DNA of 64,000 nucleotides from assembly GCF_040802235.1 (NCBI RefSeq), contig NC_133169.1, positions 48,367,034-48,431,033 of the forward strand, written 5' to 3'. Of this stretch, positions 19,982 through 31,908 are shown piece after piece. The notes below the pieces were generated by a model. The model saw nothing but the letters and a program-made list of their open reading frames with translations, was not told the origin of the DNA and made no database searches. How positions within the stretch are numbered: the first letter of the stretch is position 1; each line of letters starts with the position of its first letter. This DNA comes from Manis javanica (lineage: Eukaryota; Chordata; Mammalia; Pholidota; Manidae). Both the position numbers and the translations under genes were made by a program.

Positions 19982-22574
19982 GTGAGTGAGCACACTTTAA
20001 CTCCTGTTGTGATGGTCTTGTCTCTTCGTGTTGGGAGGGCCGAGGGGCAGCCTTGGCCGATGGAGAGCTGCGGTTTTCCTCAGGGACCAGGCCATCTCAG
20101 GGGGCTCAGAGAGTGAAGGAGGGCAGAGAACTTTCCCACGGCTAGGGGAGCAGGCTCTCTGTGATGCCTGGGAGGCCACCGAGCAAGGCTCCCAGGCACA
20201 TGCCTCTCCCGCTCCTTGACTCTTAGATCCTTCTTTTGAATATAGAAACAATTGTATAATGTCTTTATAGAGTTACTAAGAAGATGAAATGAAAAAAATC
20301 TATGCCCATGTACACTTGCGAATTTTAATGAACACATGACTCTGACTTTCCCCCTAAATTTCCCCTGCTCACATCAGTGAACACACTCCCACTGGATGGA
20401 AGACAGGTCTTGAAGACCCCAGGAGAGCTCTGCCCCACTTACCACAGCCTGATTCTCTCAGAATAAAATAACTTTTAAAAGAAGTGTACATATAACCTCG
20501 GGTGAGGTGTAGTTGAAATTTGTTCAGGGCATAGAGTTTGGATGTCCTCATCCCGCATCATCCATGTCTTGCATTCTGACATCTTTTTTGTGCCTACTTA
20601 TCCTGTGGGCATCTGTGATGCTCTTCTCCTCTTGTGTGGTGGTCACTGGCTGAACACACAGCTGGCCATCCTCCAGGGAAGGTGGCAGAAAGACCAGCCC
20701 ACTAGGCACTTGAGCTGCGGTGCTGGGTGCACCGTTCAGGAACATGGTGAACGGGACCCCTGGGGATGGAGCCAGGGGACAACAAAGTGTCTGGGGCGAG
20801 TCAGTCCACACAGGGTAAACAGCTCCCTGCAGCAAGTGAATCTCTCCACTTGGGATGACAGGAGGAGCTACGGCCTCTCTCTGAGAAAGCAACAGCTCAG
20901 CTTATGCCCCTCAGAACCTCGGCTGGTGCTTCCTGTACCTGGGGAGTCTTGAACAGTTGATGTTTGTGTGCATCTGCTCTTTGCTGCCACTCAGACAGCT
21001 CCCTCTCCGTTTAACCATTTCACAAGTATTTATTGATCATGTCCTTATGCACTTTTCTGGTCACAGCAGAAAAAAGAGGGGACACAAGAGGCAAACTGCC
21101 TGCCCTGGTGAGTGAGGGAGGTAGGCAGACCAGAAGGGAGACAGACAAAGGAGCAAAAAAAGAAAGGGAAAGCCATATTTTAGGGGAGGGGGAGTTTGCA
21201 TCAAGGTGTTGGTGGTGGGGAGGGCCAGGCAGAGGGGGCTGCAGGACTGCGTAGGGGGGTCAGGGAAGGCCCCTGAGGGGTGAGACCTGAAAGATGGCAG
21301 AGAGTGAGCCCTGGGGCTGCTTGGAGCCTCAAAAGCAGGGAAACAGAAGTGGGAACAGGTCTGGTCTGCTGGGGGCGCAGCAGGGAGGTGACAGGAACAA
21401 AACAAAGCGAGAGGGGGAGGAGGACGTGCAGGAGTGCTGGCGGGGCACAGGGGCCTCTGAGGAGCATTATGGCTGCTCTGCAGGGAGGTGGGAGCCCCTG
21501 GCAGGTGGTCCCAGAGCAGAGTCCTGTAGGCGGGTCACTGGCTGCTGTTTGTGGTGAGACTGCCTGAGGGTGGGCCAGGGCAGAGGCCCTGCGGGGAGGA
21601 GTCACTCTCCTCTACCAGTCCCACCAGGTTCCATACCTGGATCCATGAAAGAGTCTGACAATGAGCAGATTAGCAGGAGAAAGGCCTACAAACTTACCAG
21701 TTTTTATGGGACATGCATCAAGCATCACAGGAAAAATGTGAGCTCCCAAAGAGCTGTGAGATTTGGGAGCCCATCTGTCATTTTAATAGGAGAAAGGGCT
21801 GGGGATGCAGGCCTCTTGGTGGAAAGTAAATGTTTCTTCGGAAAGATGAATGCACCCTTGGAAAAGAAGATGGGGGACAGGATAGCTACTGAAGACTTTT
21901 GTGTGTGTGTGTGGACTTCTATTCTCTGCTCCTGTGATGATTCGCTTTTCCCATGTTGATGAAATCCTAGGGAGGGGATTTATAACAATTGAGTGTCTTC
22001 TGGAGGATGTCTTTAGGCAAATGAGGTGAACTCAGAGACAACCTCTTCCTGCATTTGCTGTTTTACTAGTGTCTTCTGTTCAAAATGACCAATATGCCAA
22101 ATCAGTGGTTGGGGTGTCATGTCCTGAGCTCCTTCCGGGTCACCTCTGGGTAGCTTCATGCAAGCATCCCAGGTAGAGGTGATGGTGGTTTGGACCAGGG
22201 TGATCATGGTGTTAATAGGAGAAATGAATGGGTTGTCCAAAGTCTTGGAAGGTCAAGCCTCCCCCCAGTTTTGAAAGGAAGAAGATTGTGTGGCCAGCCC
22301 CACATGCAACTGGGGAAGTGACATTGCCATTAACTAGAAAGGAAAAGACTGTGGAAGGAAAGGGTGCAGGTTGGGTTAATTTTAAACATCTTCAGGTACT
22401 CAGCATCATCCTATACATACAAGGGGGGATGTGGCATGAACAATGGGATGATTGGCTCCACAGTCATGGGAGAGACCTGGGTAGAGACAAAAGTTTGGGA
22501 GTTGCCAGCTTATATGTGGTTTTGGACACCTTGGGACAGGACACGATAACCAAGGTAGTGGACACCCCAAACTT

Positions 22575-24750
22575 TAGGTCTCACTATAATAGGGATGGGG
22601 TTCACACACCAATTTCAGATTTTAAATCAGTGGCTTCCCAGCACCTGCCCATACCCAGACTTGTCAACCAGAGTGCATGTTCCAGCCACAGCTGCCCTGA
22701 AGGCATAAGGACAGACACCCCCTCCCCACTCCTGGGGAGTGCATGCTGGCTACCCCTGCACCAGGACCCCGCCACAGTGGTGGCAGAAGTGGAGCTTCCC
22801 TTGGGCCCATCCTCACAAAAGGTGGAGCTGCTACCCCACCACAGGTTTGGAGTTGGAGCCATAGCCATAGGGAAGGGCTTTCCTGGTGGGGCATGCTTGG
22901 GCTGGGGCTGTACCTCAGGTGTGGAACAGTCCCTGTCCGCCTCTGGAGAATGTGGCAGTCTGTTCCCTCTCTGCCAAAATATCTATCCCATTGGTATTCA
23001 CTCAGTGACCCATCTGATTGTGCCCCTTCAACTTGCCCCCTCCAGCTATGCCCTGACAGCCCTGACACCAAGACACTGCTGGCTCATGCACCCAAGGCTG
23101 CCAGCCAGCTAGACAAAACCACCAGACACAGTCTACCCAGAGGAACTTCCGTACACCCGGCCAATCCTTCAAGACTGGGAGAGGGAGACCTTTCTAGTAA
23201 TTTATAGAATCAAGCACAGAGAGTCAAACAAAATGATGAGAAGGAGGAATATGCTTGAAACAAAAGAGCATGATAAAACTTCAAAAAAAAAAAGAACTAA
23301 ATGAAGCAGTTAGGCAATTTCCTACATAAAGATTTCAAATTAATGATTATAAAGATGTTCACCAGACTTGAGAGAAGAGTGGAAGAACTCAGTGAAAACC
23401 TCTACAAAGAGAAAGAAAATTAAAAAAAAAAAACAATCAGAGATGAAAAATACACTAGAGGGAATCAGCAGGTAAGAGGAGGCAGAAGAATGAATCAGCA
23501 ATCTGAAAGACAGAGGAACGGAAAATACTCCAGCTGAACAGCAGAAAGAAAAAAGAATAAAAAGAAAGGAGGAGAGGTTAAGAGAGCTCTGGGACAGCAT
23601 CAAATATCCAAACATTCATATTACAGGAGTCCCAGCAAGAGAAGAGAGAAAGGAGCAGAAAATTTATTGGAAGAAATAATAGCCGAGAACTTCCCTAACA
23701 TAGGGAAGAAAAACAGACGTCCAGATCCAGGGAGCAGAGAACCACCCAAACAAGATGGACCCAAGGAGGTCCACCCAGCACATCGTCATTAACATGTCAA
23801 AGATCAGAGACAAAGAGAGAGTCTTAAAAACAAGAGAAAAGTAACAAGTTACCTGGGAGGGGAACCCGTTAAGGTGATCTCCTGATGTTTCAGCAGAAAT
23901 CAACAGGCCAGGAGGGAGTAGCATGATATATTTATAGTGCTGAAAGAGAAAAACCTCCAACCAAAGTACCCTACCCAGCTAGGTTATCATTCAGAATGGA
24001 AGGGGAGAAAAAGAGCTTTGCAGATAAACATAAGTTAAGAGTTCACCACCACTTAACCACCCTTACAAAAAAAACTGCTATGTGGTCTTCTTTAAGAGGA
24101 AAATAAGAACCCCTAACAAGAAGCAAGAAAAAAGTAACAATGAAAAATTCACTGGTAAAAGCAAGCATATACCAGAGGTAGTAGATCACTCACTTAAAAG
24201 CTAGTATGAAGATCAAAAAGACCAAAGTAGTGTGATCAATTACATCTAAAAATGAGTTAAGGAATCACTAAATAAAGACATGTAAAAAGAAGACGCCATA
24301 TGAATAAAATGTGGAGAAGGAAGAGTAAAAACTATAGCATTGTTAGAATGTCAACCTGAAGTGATTAGCAACATATTATAGGTGCTGTATATGTACAATA
24401 TCATATAAGAACCCCATGACAACCACAAGTCAACAATCTATAATCAATACACACAAAACAAAAAGAAGGGAATCCATCCTCAAGGGAGGAACAACCTAAG
24501 ACAGGCACAGTCGCAGGGGGGCCATCAGGTGAGAAATTGGGGATCAACAGAGGTGAGGCTTAGAACCTCACCTGCCCTGTTTTGAGAGAAATCTTATGCA
24601 TCCGTGGATGTTTTATTGTCCTTGTCTAGCTTGGATTAACACTTAGTCTACAGGCACACGCCTGATCATCTAAATTTGCTCTCTTACAGCACTAAACTAT
24701 GTTTTCTACATTTATCTTGCATCTACCTACCACTTCAGCATTTTACTTAA

Positions 24751-24781
<31 letters not shown>

Positions 24782-27660
24782 GTAAGGGAGAAATGTGGGA
24801 TTCACATATAAATCAAGTATAAAAATCAAACGGATATTCATATTTGACCTGATTGTTTATAGTTCATAATGAGTGATCAAAACCGAAAGTTTCTGTGATG
24901 ACTGCCCTTGTACTGTTCACCATGTAAGAACTTATTCACTATGTAAGAATTCGTTCACCATGTAAGAACTTGTTTGTTATGCTTCAGAAGATTGGAGAGT
25001 GACGAGAATTAGGCTTGGGGTGGATTAACAATTGTACATTAAGCATTGAGTCCCCTATACAAAATTTTATTGTTGTTAACAACCATTTGATCAATACATA
25101 TGAGAGATGCCCTCTCAAAAAAAAAAAAAAAATAAGGGAATCCAAAAACAACATTAAAGGAAGTCATAATGTGTGAGGGGAGTGCAAGAGAAGAAAAGTT
25201 TAGAGAGAACAGCAAAAACAATCAGGACACATTTAACAAAATGGCAATAACTACATGCCTATCAATAATTATTTTAAAAATGTAAGAAGAATAGATGCTT
25301 CGACTAAAACACACAGTGACTGAATGGATTTAACAAAAAAAGACCCATCTATTTGCTGCCTACAAGAGAGTCATTTTAGACCTAAAGACACACCCAGACT
25401 AAAACTGAAGGGACAGACAAAAACAGTCCATGCACACAGGAATGAAAAAAAAAAAAAGCTAGAGGAACAATACTTGAATCACACAAAATAGACTTTGAAA
25501 CAAATATTGTAACAAAATATACAGAATAAAATTATATAATGATTAAGGGTGCAATCTAGCAAGATTATATAATAATTGTCAATATTCATTCATCCAATAG
25601 AGCTCCAAAGTATATATGCAAGGAGAGAGCTAGACAGTAACATAATAATAGTAGAGGACTGTAACACCCCACATGCATCAATAGATCATCTAGACAGAAA
25701 ATTAATATGGAAACAGTGGATTTCAGTGACACATTAGGCCAAATACAATTAACAGGTATATACAGAATATAACACCCAAAAACAGCAGAATACACATTCT
25801 TCTCAAGTGAACATGGAACATTCTGCAGAATTGATCACATTGAGCCACAAAGCTAGCCTCAACTAATTTAGGATAGAAATCATATCAAGCATCTTTTCAG
25901 ATCAGAATGGTATGAAACTAGAAATCAGTTACATGAAAAAAGTACAAACATATGGAGGATAAACAGCGTGCTATTAAACAACCAATGGGTCATCAAAGAA
26001 ACCAAAGAAGTAATCAAGAATTGAAGAATAATGCAAATAGAAATACAACAGTTCAAAATGTTTGGAATACAAGAAAAGCAGTCCTAAGGGGAGAATTTAT
26101 AGCAATACAGGCCTACCTCAAGAAACAAGAAAGTTTTAAAATAAACAACCTAACCAAACACCTAAAGGAATGAGACACAAATAAATGGAAATCTATCACC
26201 ACTAATGGATAGGAAGAATTAATATTATTAGAATGTCCATAATTCCCAAATCAATCTACAGATTCAAAGAAATCCCTATCAAAATATCAATGGAATTTTT
26301 CAATTAGCCAGAGCAAATAATCCTAAAATTTGTATGGAACCACAAAAGACCCCAAAAAGCAAAAGCCATCATAAGAAAGGACAAAACTGGAGGTGTCATG
26401 CTCCCTGAATTCAAACTGTACTATAAAGGCACAGTAATCAAACAGTATGACAGACCCATAGATCAATGGAACAGAATAGAGAACCCAAATTTAAACCTAC
26501 ACACATATGGGTAATTAATATATAATAAAAGGCAAGAATACAGAATGGGGAAAACAAGTCTCTTCAATACTGGTGTTGGGAAAACTGGACAGCTACATGC
26601 AAGAGAATGAAACGGGGCCATTGTCTTATACCACACACAAAAATAAACTCAAAATGGCTTAAAGACCTAAATGGTAGACCTAAAACCATCATACTACTGC
26701 TAGAAAACATAAGCAGTACAGTCCTGAACATCACCATTAGAAGTTTTTTTCTGGATATGTCTTTTCAGGCAAGGGAAGCAAAAGCAAAAAGAAACAAGTA
26801 GGACTTCATAAAAGGGAAAAGCTTCTGGGAGCAAAGAGACCATCGGCAAAACAAACGCCTACTGTGTGGGAGACTATGTCTGCAACTGATATATGGAGAA
26901 TGTGGAAAAGGGGGATTCCTCACACTAATGTGGAATTACAAATGGGTACAATCACTATGGGAAACATCACGGAGGTTGCTCAAAAAACTAAAAATAGAAA
27001 TACCGTATGACCCAGCATTCCACCTCTGAGAATCTAAGCAAAGAAAATGAAATTATTAATTTGAAAAGATATAGACATCCTTATGTTTACTGCAACATTT
27101 TTTTTTACAAATATCCAAGATATGGAAGCAACTGAAGTGTCCATCAATAGATGAATGGATAAAAAAGGTGTGGTACATATACACATTGGAATATAATTCA
27201 GCCATTAAAAAGAAAGAAATCTTGCCATTTGCAGCAACATGGGTAGACCTATAGCATTTTATGCTACGTGAAATAAGTCAGTCAGAGAATAATATATCAT
27301 TTCACTTAAATGTGGAATCTCAAAAACAAACCAAACAAACCAAACATAAATACACTCGTGAACACAGAGAACAGACAGTTGGTTGCTCTGGGAGGGACAG
27401 GGAGGATGAAATGGGAGTGACAGATGGAGAATGAAAGCTGCAAGTTATGAAATAGTTCAGTCATGCGGATGGAGGTACAGCATAGGTAATAAACCTCCTA
27501 ATACTGTGGTACCTTTGTACCGTGTCAGATGGTAACTCCAGCAGTCATGGTGGGAATTTAGCAATGTATGTGGTAGATGAATCACTAGTTATACAACTGA
27601 AAGCAATATTATATTATATATAAATTATATTCCAATAAAAATGAAATAAAAATATATATC
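22575..27660 (+). mobile_element. Old L1, plus orientation, interrupted
   Basis: 5' UTR-like sequence covers about 22575-23200 and ORF1-like sequence 23200-24000, including the wording CCAGCAAGAGAAGAGAGAAA. Broken ORF2-like sequence lies at 25200-26800. The 3' UTR at 27060-27650 includes GTGTCCATCAATAGATGAAT. No reading frame is intact. A younger retroposon is nested at 24477-25133. The 294-codon frame at 22228-23112 runs from the promoter block into this 5' UTR and is not a gene. Confidence 0.8.
24477..25133 (+). mobile_element. Nested poly(A) retroposon with 11-bp target duplication
   Basis: The 657-bp insert ends in a run of about 17 A and is flanked by AAGGGAATCCA at 24466-24476 and 25134-25144. 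It carries an (AAT)n run at about 24750-24781 and three diverged copies of a CATGTAAGAACTTGTTCAC-like unit at about 24917-24975. I take it for a 5'-truncated, lineage-specific L1 3' UTR. It has no open frame. Confidence 0.85.
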
Positions 27661-30164
27661 ACACGATCTTATAATGAGATGTCAAGACAAACCCAATTAC
27701 AGAAGAAAGGGATTTGTGTTGTATGTTTTCAAATGAATATTATATAAGCACATCTTGTTTTTAATTATGCAGCTAGAAATTGAGACTAATATTTAATGAA
27801 TTTTACTGATTTACACATTTTCAGTAGCACTGATTACAGTAAGCTCAGAAGGTTGCTCAATGGGCTTAACACAGAACAGATCACACAAAGACAATGTTTT
27901 TCTTGCCCTGTGGAAGGCTGGCAGTGAGTTTGCTCTCCTGTCCTGGACACTAGCTGGTTTCAGAGAGGGGATAGTGTCCTTTGATGGCATGGGGGGAGTG
28001 CAGGTCAAGATACTTGTGATGGTGGATTTAATGTGTCTGCAGGTATGATAGACACTGGCATGTAGATATGAAAAAAACAGGTCACAGATCTGAGGCAGCC
28101 TTCTCAGATGTGAGTCCAAATTCCATGAAGAACTCGGGCTCTGTTCTGCACACTCAGGGATTCCCCTTTCCTAACCTTGGGGAGATGTCTAAGTCTGGAA
28201 AATTGTACAGTGCCATGATGCTGGCCAGGCTGATCCCAGGAGGTGTTACCTGCCCATGTGGGCAACTGCTAACATGTGCACGGTGCCAGATCCTGGCCAT
28301 TGAGCACCAGAACACACCCTATCACCTCATTCCAGAATCAGAGTCCCTATGCCGGCTCCTTCTGTACTCCCCAGAAGGCACGTGGATGCTGGGACTGGCA
28401 TCCAAGATACTCTGGAAATTGAAAAACAGTACCCTACTAGGCCTTCTGCCTTGTACCACTCCATCTTTCTTTCATGCCATGGCATGCTCCCAGTTCCCAA
28501 ACCTCATGGGGATCTTATTATTCTCCCCTTCAAGCTGCACGTGGGAGGGGGTTGCAGAGTAGGGCACCAGCCAATTCTCAGGGAGTCACCCAAGCCTTTG
28601 CTCTCACAGGTTATTCAGAAACTCAAATGCTTAGAATGGCCATCCTGCTCAGGAACACAAATTAACACATCCCAGAGATGGTCATTCTGATTATTGGGGG
28701 GCAAGCTAAAGCTCATGGCTCACTGTGAGCTATCATTCAAGGCTCCCATGGAGGGAATGAGGTCTAAGTGAGGCTTAAAGGATGTCAGAGTGAGCTGGGC
28801 CAATGGAAGAGAGAAAAGTCTTCCAAAGAGCAGATCAGAAGCAAGGACACAAAGGAATGAAGCAGCCAGGTACATCCGGGGACCTGCACATCAAACTTTT
28901 ACTGGAGCTAAAAGCAAAATGTCAACAGTGGTGGGAAATGACGGGAGAGGTTCACAGATGGATTCCTGAGTGAACCATTAAGCTAAAGGGACAATTCCAT
29001 CAAGGGGCACTAAGCGGAGGAGTCAAACTTATGAAGTGACCACAGAATTTACCATCCAAACAAGCACACTGAAAGAAAACTGGGATTTTCCTAGCCCTAC
29101 AGGAATGTCTGTCTGGTCACCCGACATATGAAGCTTCACTAAACCAGGCACCATTCTGAAGGTGGCATGCGGAATGGGGAGGAGTGATGAGGGGTGGCTA
29201 GCAACTGCGAGTCCAGGAGAGAATTGGTGAGCGTGGCAGGGCTATATGTGTGGTTTGTGTCACATGTTGAGCTGAAGGGCTTGGATATTTGGGGTTGTGA
29301 TGAGGACGATGGAAAGGAAGAAATGTAGCTTTGTCTTGGTCTCCTGACCAATGAGTGATCGGAGGGGCTGGTGAAGAAGGAGCAGCTTTGGGAGCTGAGA
29401 ATATGGTGATGAGCTGTTTAGCTCAGAGCAATGGGATCCCACGAACTATTTCAAGTGTGTGCCTGCAAATGTGTATTTGAGGAAGAACTTGAGGGATGAG
29501 ATCTGCTTCTTATGTAATAACTCAGTGAACACTCATATGTGTAGGGTGACCGGACATCCCAGCAGGGCTGGGACAATCCCAGTTTCCACTTGCTGCAGTG
29601 TCCTCATTCGCAATTGCTATCTGGACCAATCTTTGCCGTTTTCTGTACTAATGACACACGCATACAGTTGATCTGCAATCATTTCAATACACTGACTGTT
29701 GGTTTCCTCTGCAAACACACCCTCTGTGCTTCTCCACCATGTTAGGCATCTGAAATGTCTGACCTGCACAACTGCATCTGTGGGTCCTTTCGGCCCTGGA
29801 TGCTGCTGGGGTTTGGCTAACGGGCAGCACTGGCAGACACTGGCAAGGAGAGGAGTGAGGGCAAGGTTTCTGCACTACCCCTGCTGGACTTCTGGTGCCA
29901 GGCAACCTTCCTCTACTGTGGCCAAAGGTGTCAGGCAGCCCCCTGTATATGCAGCCAAACATCTGCCACTCTACCTGCCATTTCAGTCCTTAGGGGAGAT
30001 GCTGTCCCAGTGTCCATCGCTCTTGGGTCAGCCCTTCCTCTTGGTGATCTCTTTGCGACCTAACCGTACCTTTGAAAACAGTCTCTTTATTACAAACTCT
30101 TTATGTGACCCAGATTCAGATATTCAGGGTGCCCTCTGTTTCTGACTGCAACCCTGACTAATAT
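27661..30164. other. No gene recognised
   Basis: This moderately GC stretch includes a 164-codon plus frame (28068-28562) and a 148-codon plus frame (29699-30145). Neither resembles a family I know, and neither has convincing splice or start context. A short piece near 29535-29590 (GGGTGACCGGACATCCCAGC) looks like an old DNA-transposon fragment. Confidence 0.4.
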
Positions 30165-30495
30165 TGTAACTCCAGGGGGAAAATGTGTTCCAGCCTGGGG
30201 CAAATCAACCAGGGAAACCTGTGAAACTGAAATCAAAGGGAAAAATAAAGTGTGAGAAACCTATTTATTGCTTAAAGGAAGTCATCTACTCTCGCTTGCC
30301 AGTGTCTCTCCCCATCGGGGCTGGAAGACCCAAACACCTCTCCAGGCCAGGTGCCTGCTCAGTCTCCCCCTGCCCCTGTAGGCACCTACTGGTGTGGAGG
30401 TGGGCTGTTCTCTCCACCCTTGGAGACACCTGTTGATATGGAGATGGATTAAGGCCAAGTGAGAGATTCTGGAAATGCTGCAGTTTTACCCATTT
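30165..30495 (-). mobile_element. Solo LTR, family X, copy 4
   Basis: It begins TGTAACTCCAGG and runs to the TTTTACCCAT near 30495. It is in reverse orientation relative to the 3597 copy and about 80 percent identical by eye. The target duplication is not clear. It lies about 180 bp beyond the ancestral IRGM stop, downstream of that gene. Confidence 0.75.
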
Positions 30496-30750
30496 ACAGT
30501 GGTTTCAAATACACAACACAGTGGTTCAATGGTTCTTCATATTACTAAATCCTCACCCCTCTAGCGAGGTTACTATCTCTCACCTAAGCTGAATATCGTG
30601 ATTTCTAGTGGAGAAAGATGTACCATCCCGGGGGAGGACTCCAGTCAGCTGACTCCCACGTGAGAATGGGCCTATGGGACTATTGCCAAGTCGGCTTTCA
30701 TTGAGGTAAGGACTTTCCTCAGGACGGCCTTGGTGTCCTCAGCAACGACA

Positions 30751-31908
30751 TCAAGGATGCATCTGTGCTTCATCCGTCTGAAGTAGTGGATGACAAGGTC
30801 CCCCAAGACTGGGATGTATGTAGGTAAGGTGGCTGAGGACTGCCTTCATAACTACACAAGTCATGAAACTCAGTCTCCAGTCTGCCCTGCAGAGAGTGGG
30901 CAGGTCCTGGGACTTCATGGCGGCCCTGAACTCCTCCACGGACTTTCCTACACTCTGGGCCACCTGCTGCAGAGATCCGTCATCCACACCAAAGAGCAGG
31001 CGGTAGGCATCCAGACACTCCCCCAAGTCATCTGCATCCTGGATGCCCAGGGTGTCTTGGGAAAACCCTGAGGATATTTTCTCCTGCAGAGAGGTCACTT
31101 TGTCATTAACGATCTTGTGACAAATTTGGGATAGGGTCTGTAGTGGACTGCAGCATCTGATGTCAGACAGGTCCCTGTACAATGTGTCCCTAAGCCATGG
31201 GAAGTCATGCAATAAAGGGTCATGGTTGGACACCAGGAATGTGGGGGGTTCACATATCCCCCTCTTCTGGAGATTTTCCCAGATATTCCCCCGGATGTTT
31301 TGCAGGAGCTGGTCCTCTGAGAGGACACTCGTGCTCAGGTCCCTATCCAGCTTGGTCCACACGATGGAGAACCTCTTTCCCAGGCCCTGGATGGTTTTGG
31401 CGAGCCTCACGTGATTCATGCTGAACTGCTCGGATGCCGTGATGATAAAAAGGTCATATTGGCTGAACGGCATCTCCCCAAGATGGTTCTCCAGGCTTTG
31501 CGCAGCAGCCCCCATGCCGGGCAGGTCCCACGGCATCACAGTGGGAAGACAGGAGGATGAGTAGCTGGTGGGACTCTGGATGGTCCTCACCACCCCAGTG
31601 GGAGCTGAGGTCTCCTCCTCGTGCCCGAGGCCCCTCAGCACATTGACGAAGGAGGACACGCCATTGCCGGAGTCCTCTGTCACTGCAATGCTCAGCTGAG
31701 CACTGCACACTGTCTCCAGGGTCTCCCTGACACAGAGACCCCCCTGCAGCAACTTCCCTTCCTCCAAGGCCTTCTCCATGCTCCTGTCTCCCAACTCAGG
31801 TGACACGCTGCAGCACATGCTGTGCTGCCCAGCAGAGTCATAGGCTGCAGGTAAGGGTGTGGAAGGGGACAGGGCAGGCGGTGTCACGTCTCTCAGCAGT
31901 GGAGTAGC
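30751..31908 (-). CDS. IRGM: IRGM orthologue, main coding exon, with altered P-loop and shifted C terminus
   Basis: IRGM proteins are interferon-induced regulators that hold GKS-class IRGs inactive on host membranes and take part in autophagy. The exon starts at 31908 after CTTCCTCCTTGTGCAG and reads ATPLLRDV, and it remains open to the stop at 30753-30751 (385 codons). Matches to mouse Irgm1 include APTGVVRT, WDLPGMGA, QFSMNHVRLAK, TKLDRDLSTSVLSE and FGVDD. The P-loop reads EDSGNGVSS where family members have GDSGNGMSS, so the first Gly is Glu and the class-defining Met is Val. After ...SHLTYI the frame changes at a doubled ATGT (30814-30821), giving a 21-residue novel tail. Without the extra 4 bp the frame would run to a stop at 30674-30672 and end in an Irgm1-like helix. 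An internal ATG at 31779 (MEKALEEGK) is an alternative start similar to short human IRGM. It may be a hypomorph or a young pseudogene. Confidence 0.85.
   Translation of the reverse strand, partial: ATPLLRDVTPPALSPSTPLPAAYDSAGQHSMCCSVSPELGDRSMEKALEEGKLLQGGLCVRETLETVCSAQLSIAVTEDSGNGVSSFVNVLRGLGHEEETSAPTGVVRTIQSPTSYSSSCLPTVMPWDLPGMGAAAQSLENHLGEMPFSQYDLFIITASEQFSMNHVRLAKTIQGLGKRFSIVWTKLDRDLSTSVLSEDQLLQNIRGNIWENLQKRGICEPPTFLVSNHDPLLHDFPWLRDTLYRDLSDIRCCSPLQTLSQICHKIVNDKVTSLQEKISSGFSQDTLGIQDADDLGECLDAYRLLFGVDDGSLQQVAQSVGKSVEEFRAAMKSQDLPTLCRADWRLSFMTCVVMKAVLSHLTYIHPSLGGPCHPLLQTDEAQMHP
30814..30821 (-). other. 4-bp duplication that shifts the IRGM frame
   Basis: ATGT occurs twice in tandem (minus strand ACATACAT). 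With one copy the minus frame reads Thr-Tyr-Ile-Pro-Val-Leu-Gly-Asp and continues about 45 codons with Irgm1-like residues such as VVAEDTKAVL. With two it ends early. This is a direct reading of both frames. Confidence 0.75.

Larger units (their letters stand above)
19385..22570 (+). repeat. Duplicated IRG promoter/first-exon block, copy 1
   Basis: It aligns end to end with 42785-45910 in direct orientation. Identity is about 75 percent in 19385-20620, jumps to about 96-98 percent in 20625-21995, and falls again to 70-75 percent to about 22570, where an L1 begins. The long open frames in it are accidents of GC-rich sequence, shared on both strands with the other copy. Confidence 0.85.

Noticed and set aside
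22228-23112. 294-codon plus-strand open frame
   Set aside because: It runs from the duplicated promoter block into an L1 5' UTR. It has no family similarity, and the other copy of the block does not keep the frame.
28068-28562. 164-codon plus-strand frame
   Set aside because: No family resemblance, ordinary composition and no promoter or splice evidence. Kept only as a note in the region description.
29699-30145. 148-codon plus-strand frame ending beside an LTR
   Set aside because: No recognisable domain. The preceding bases include an old transposon-like piece.
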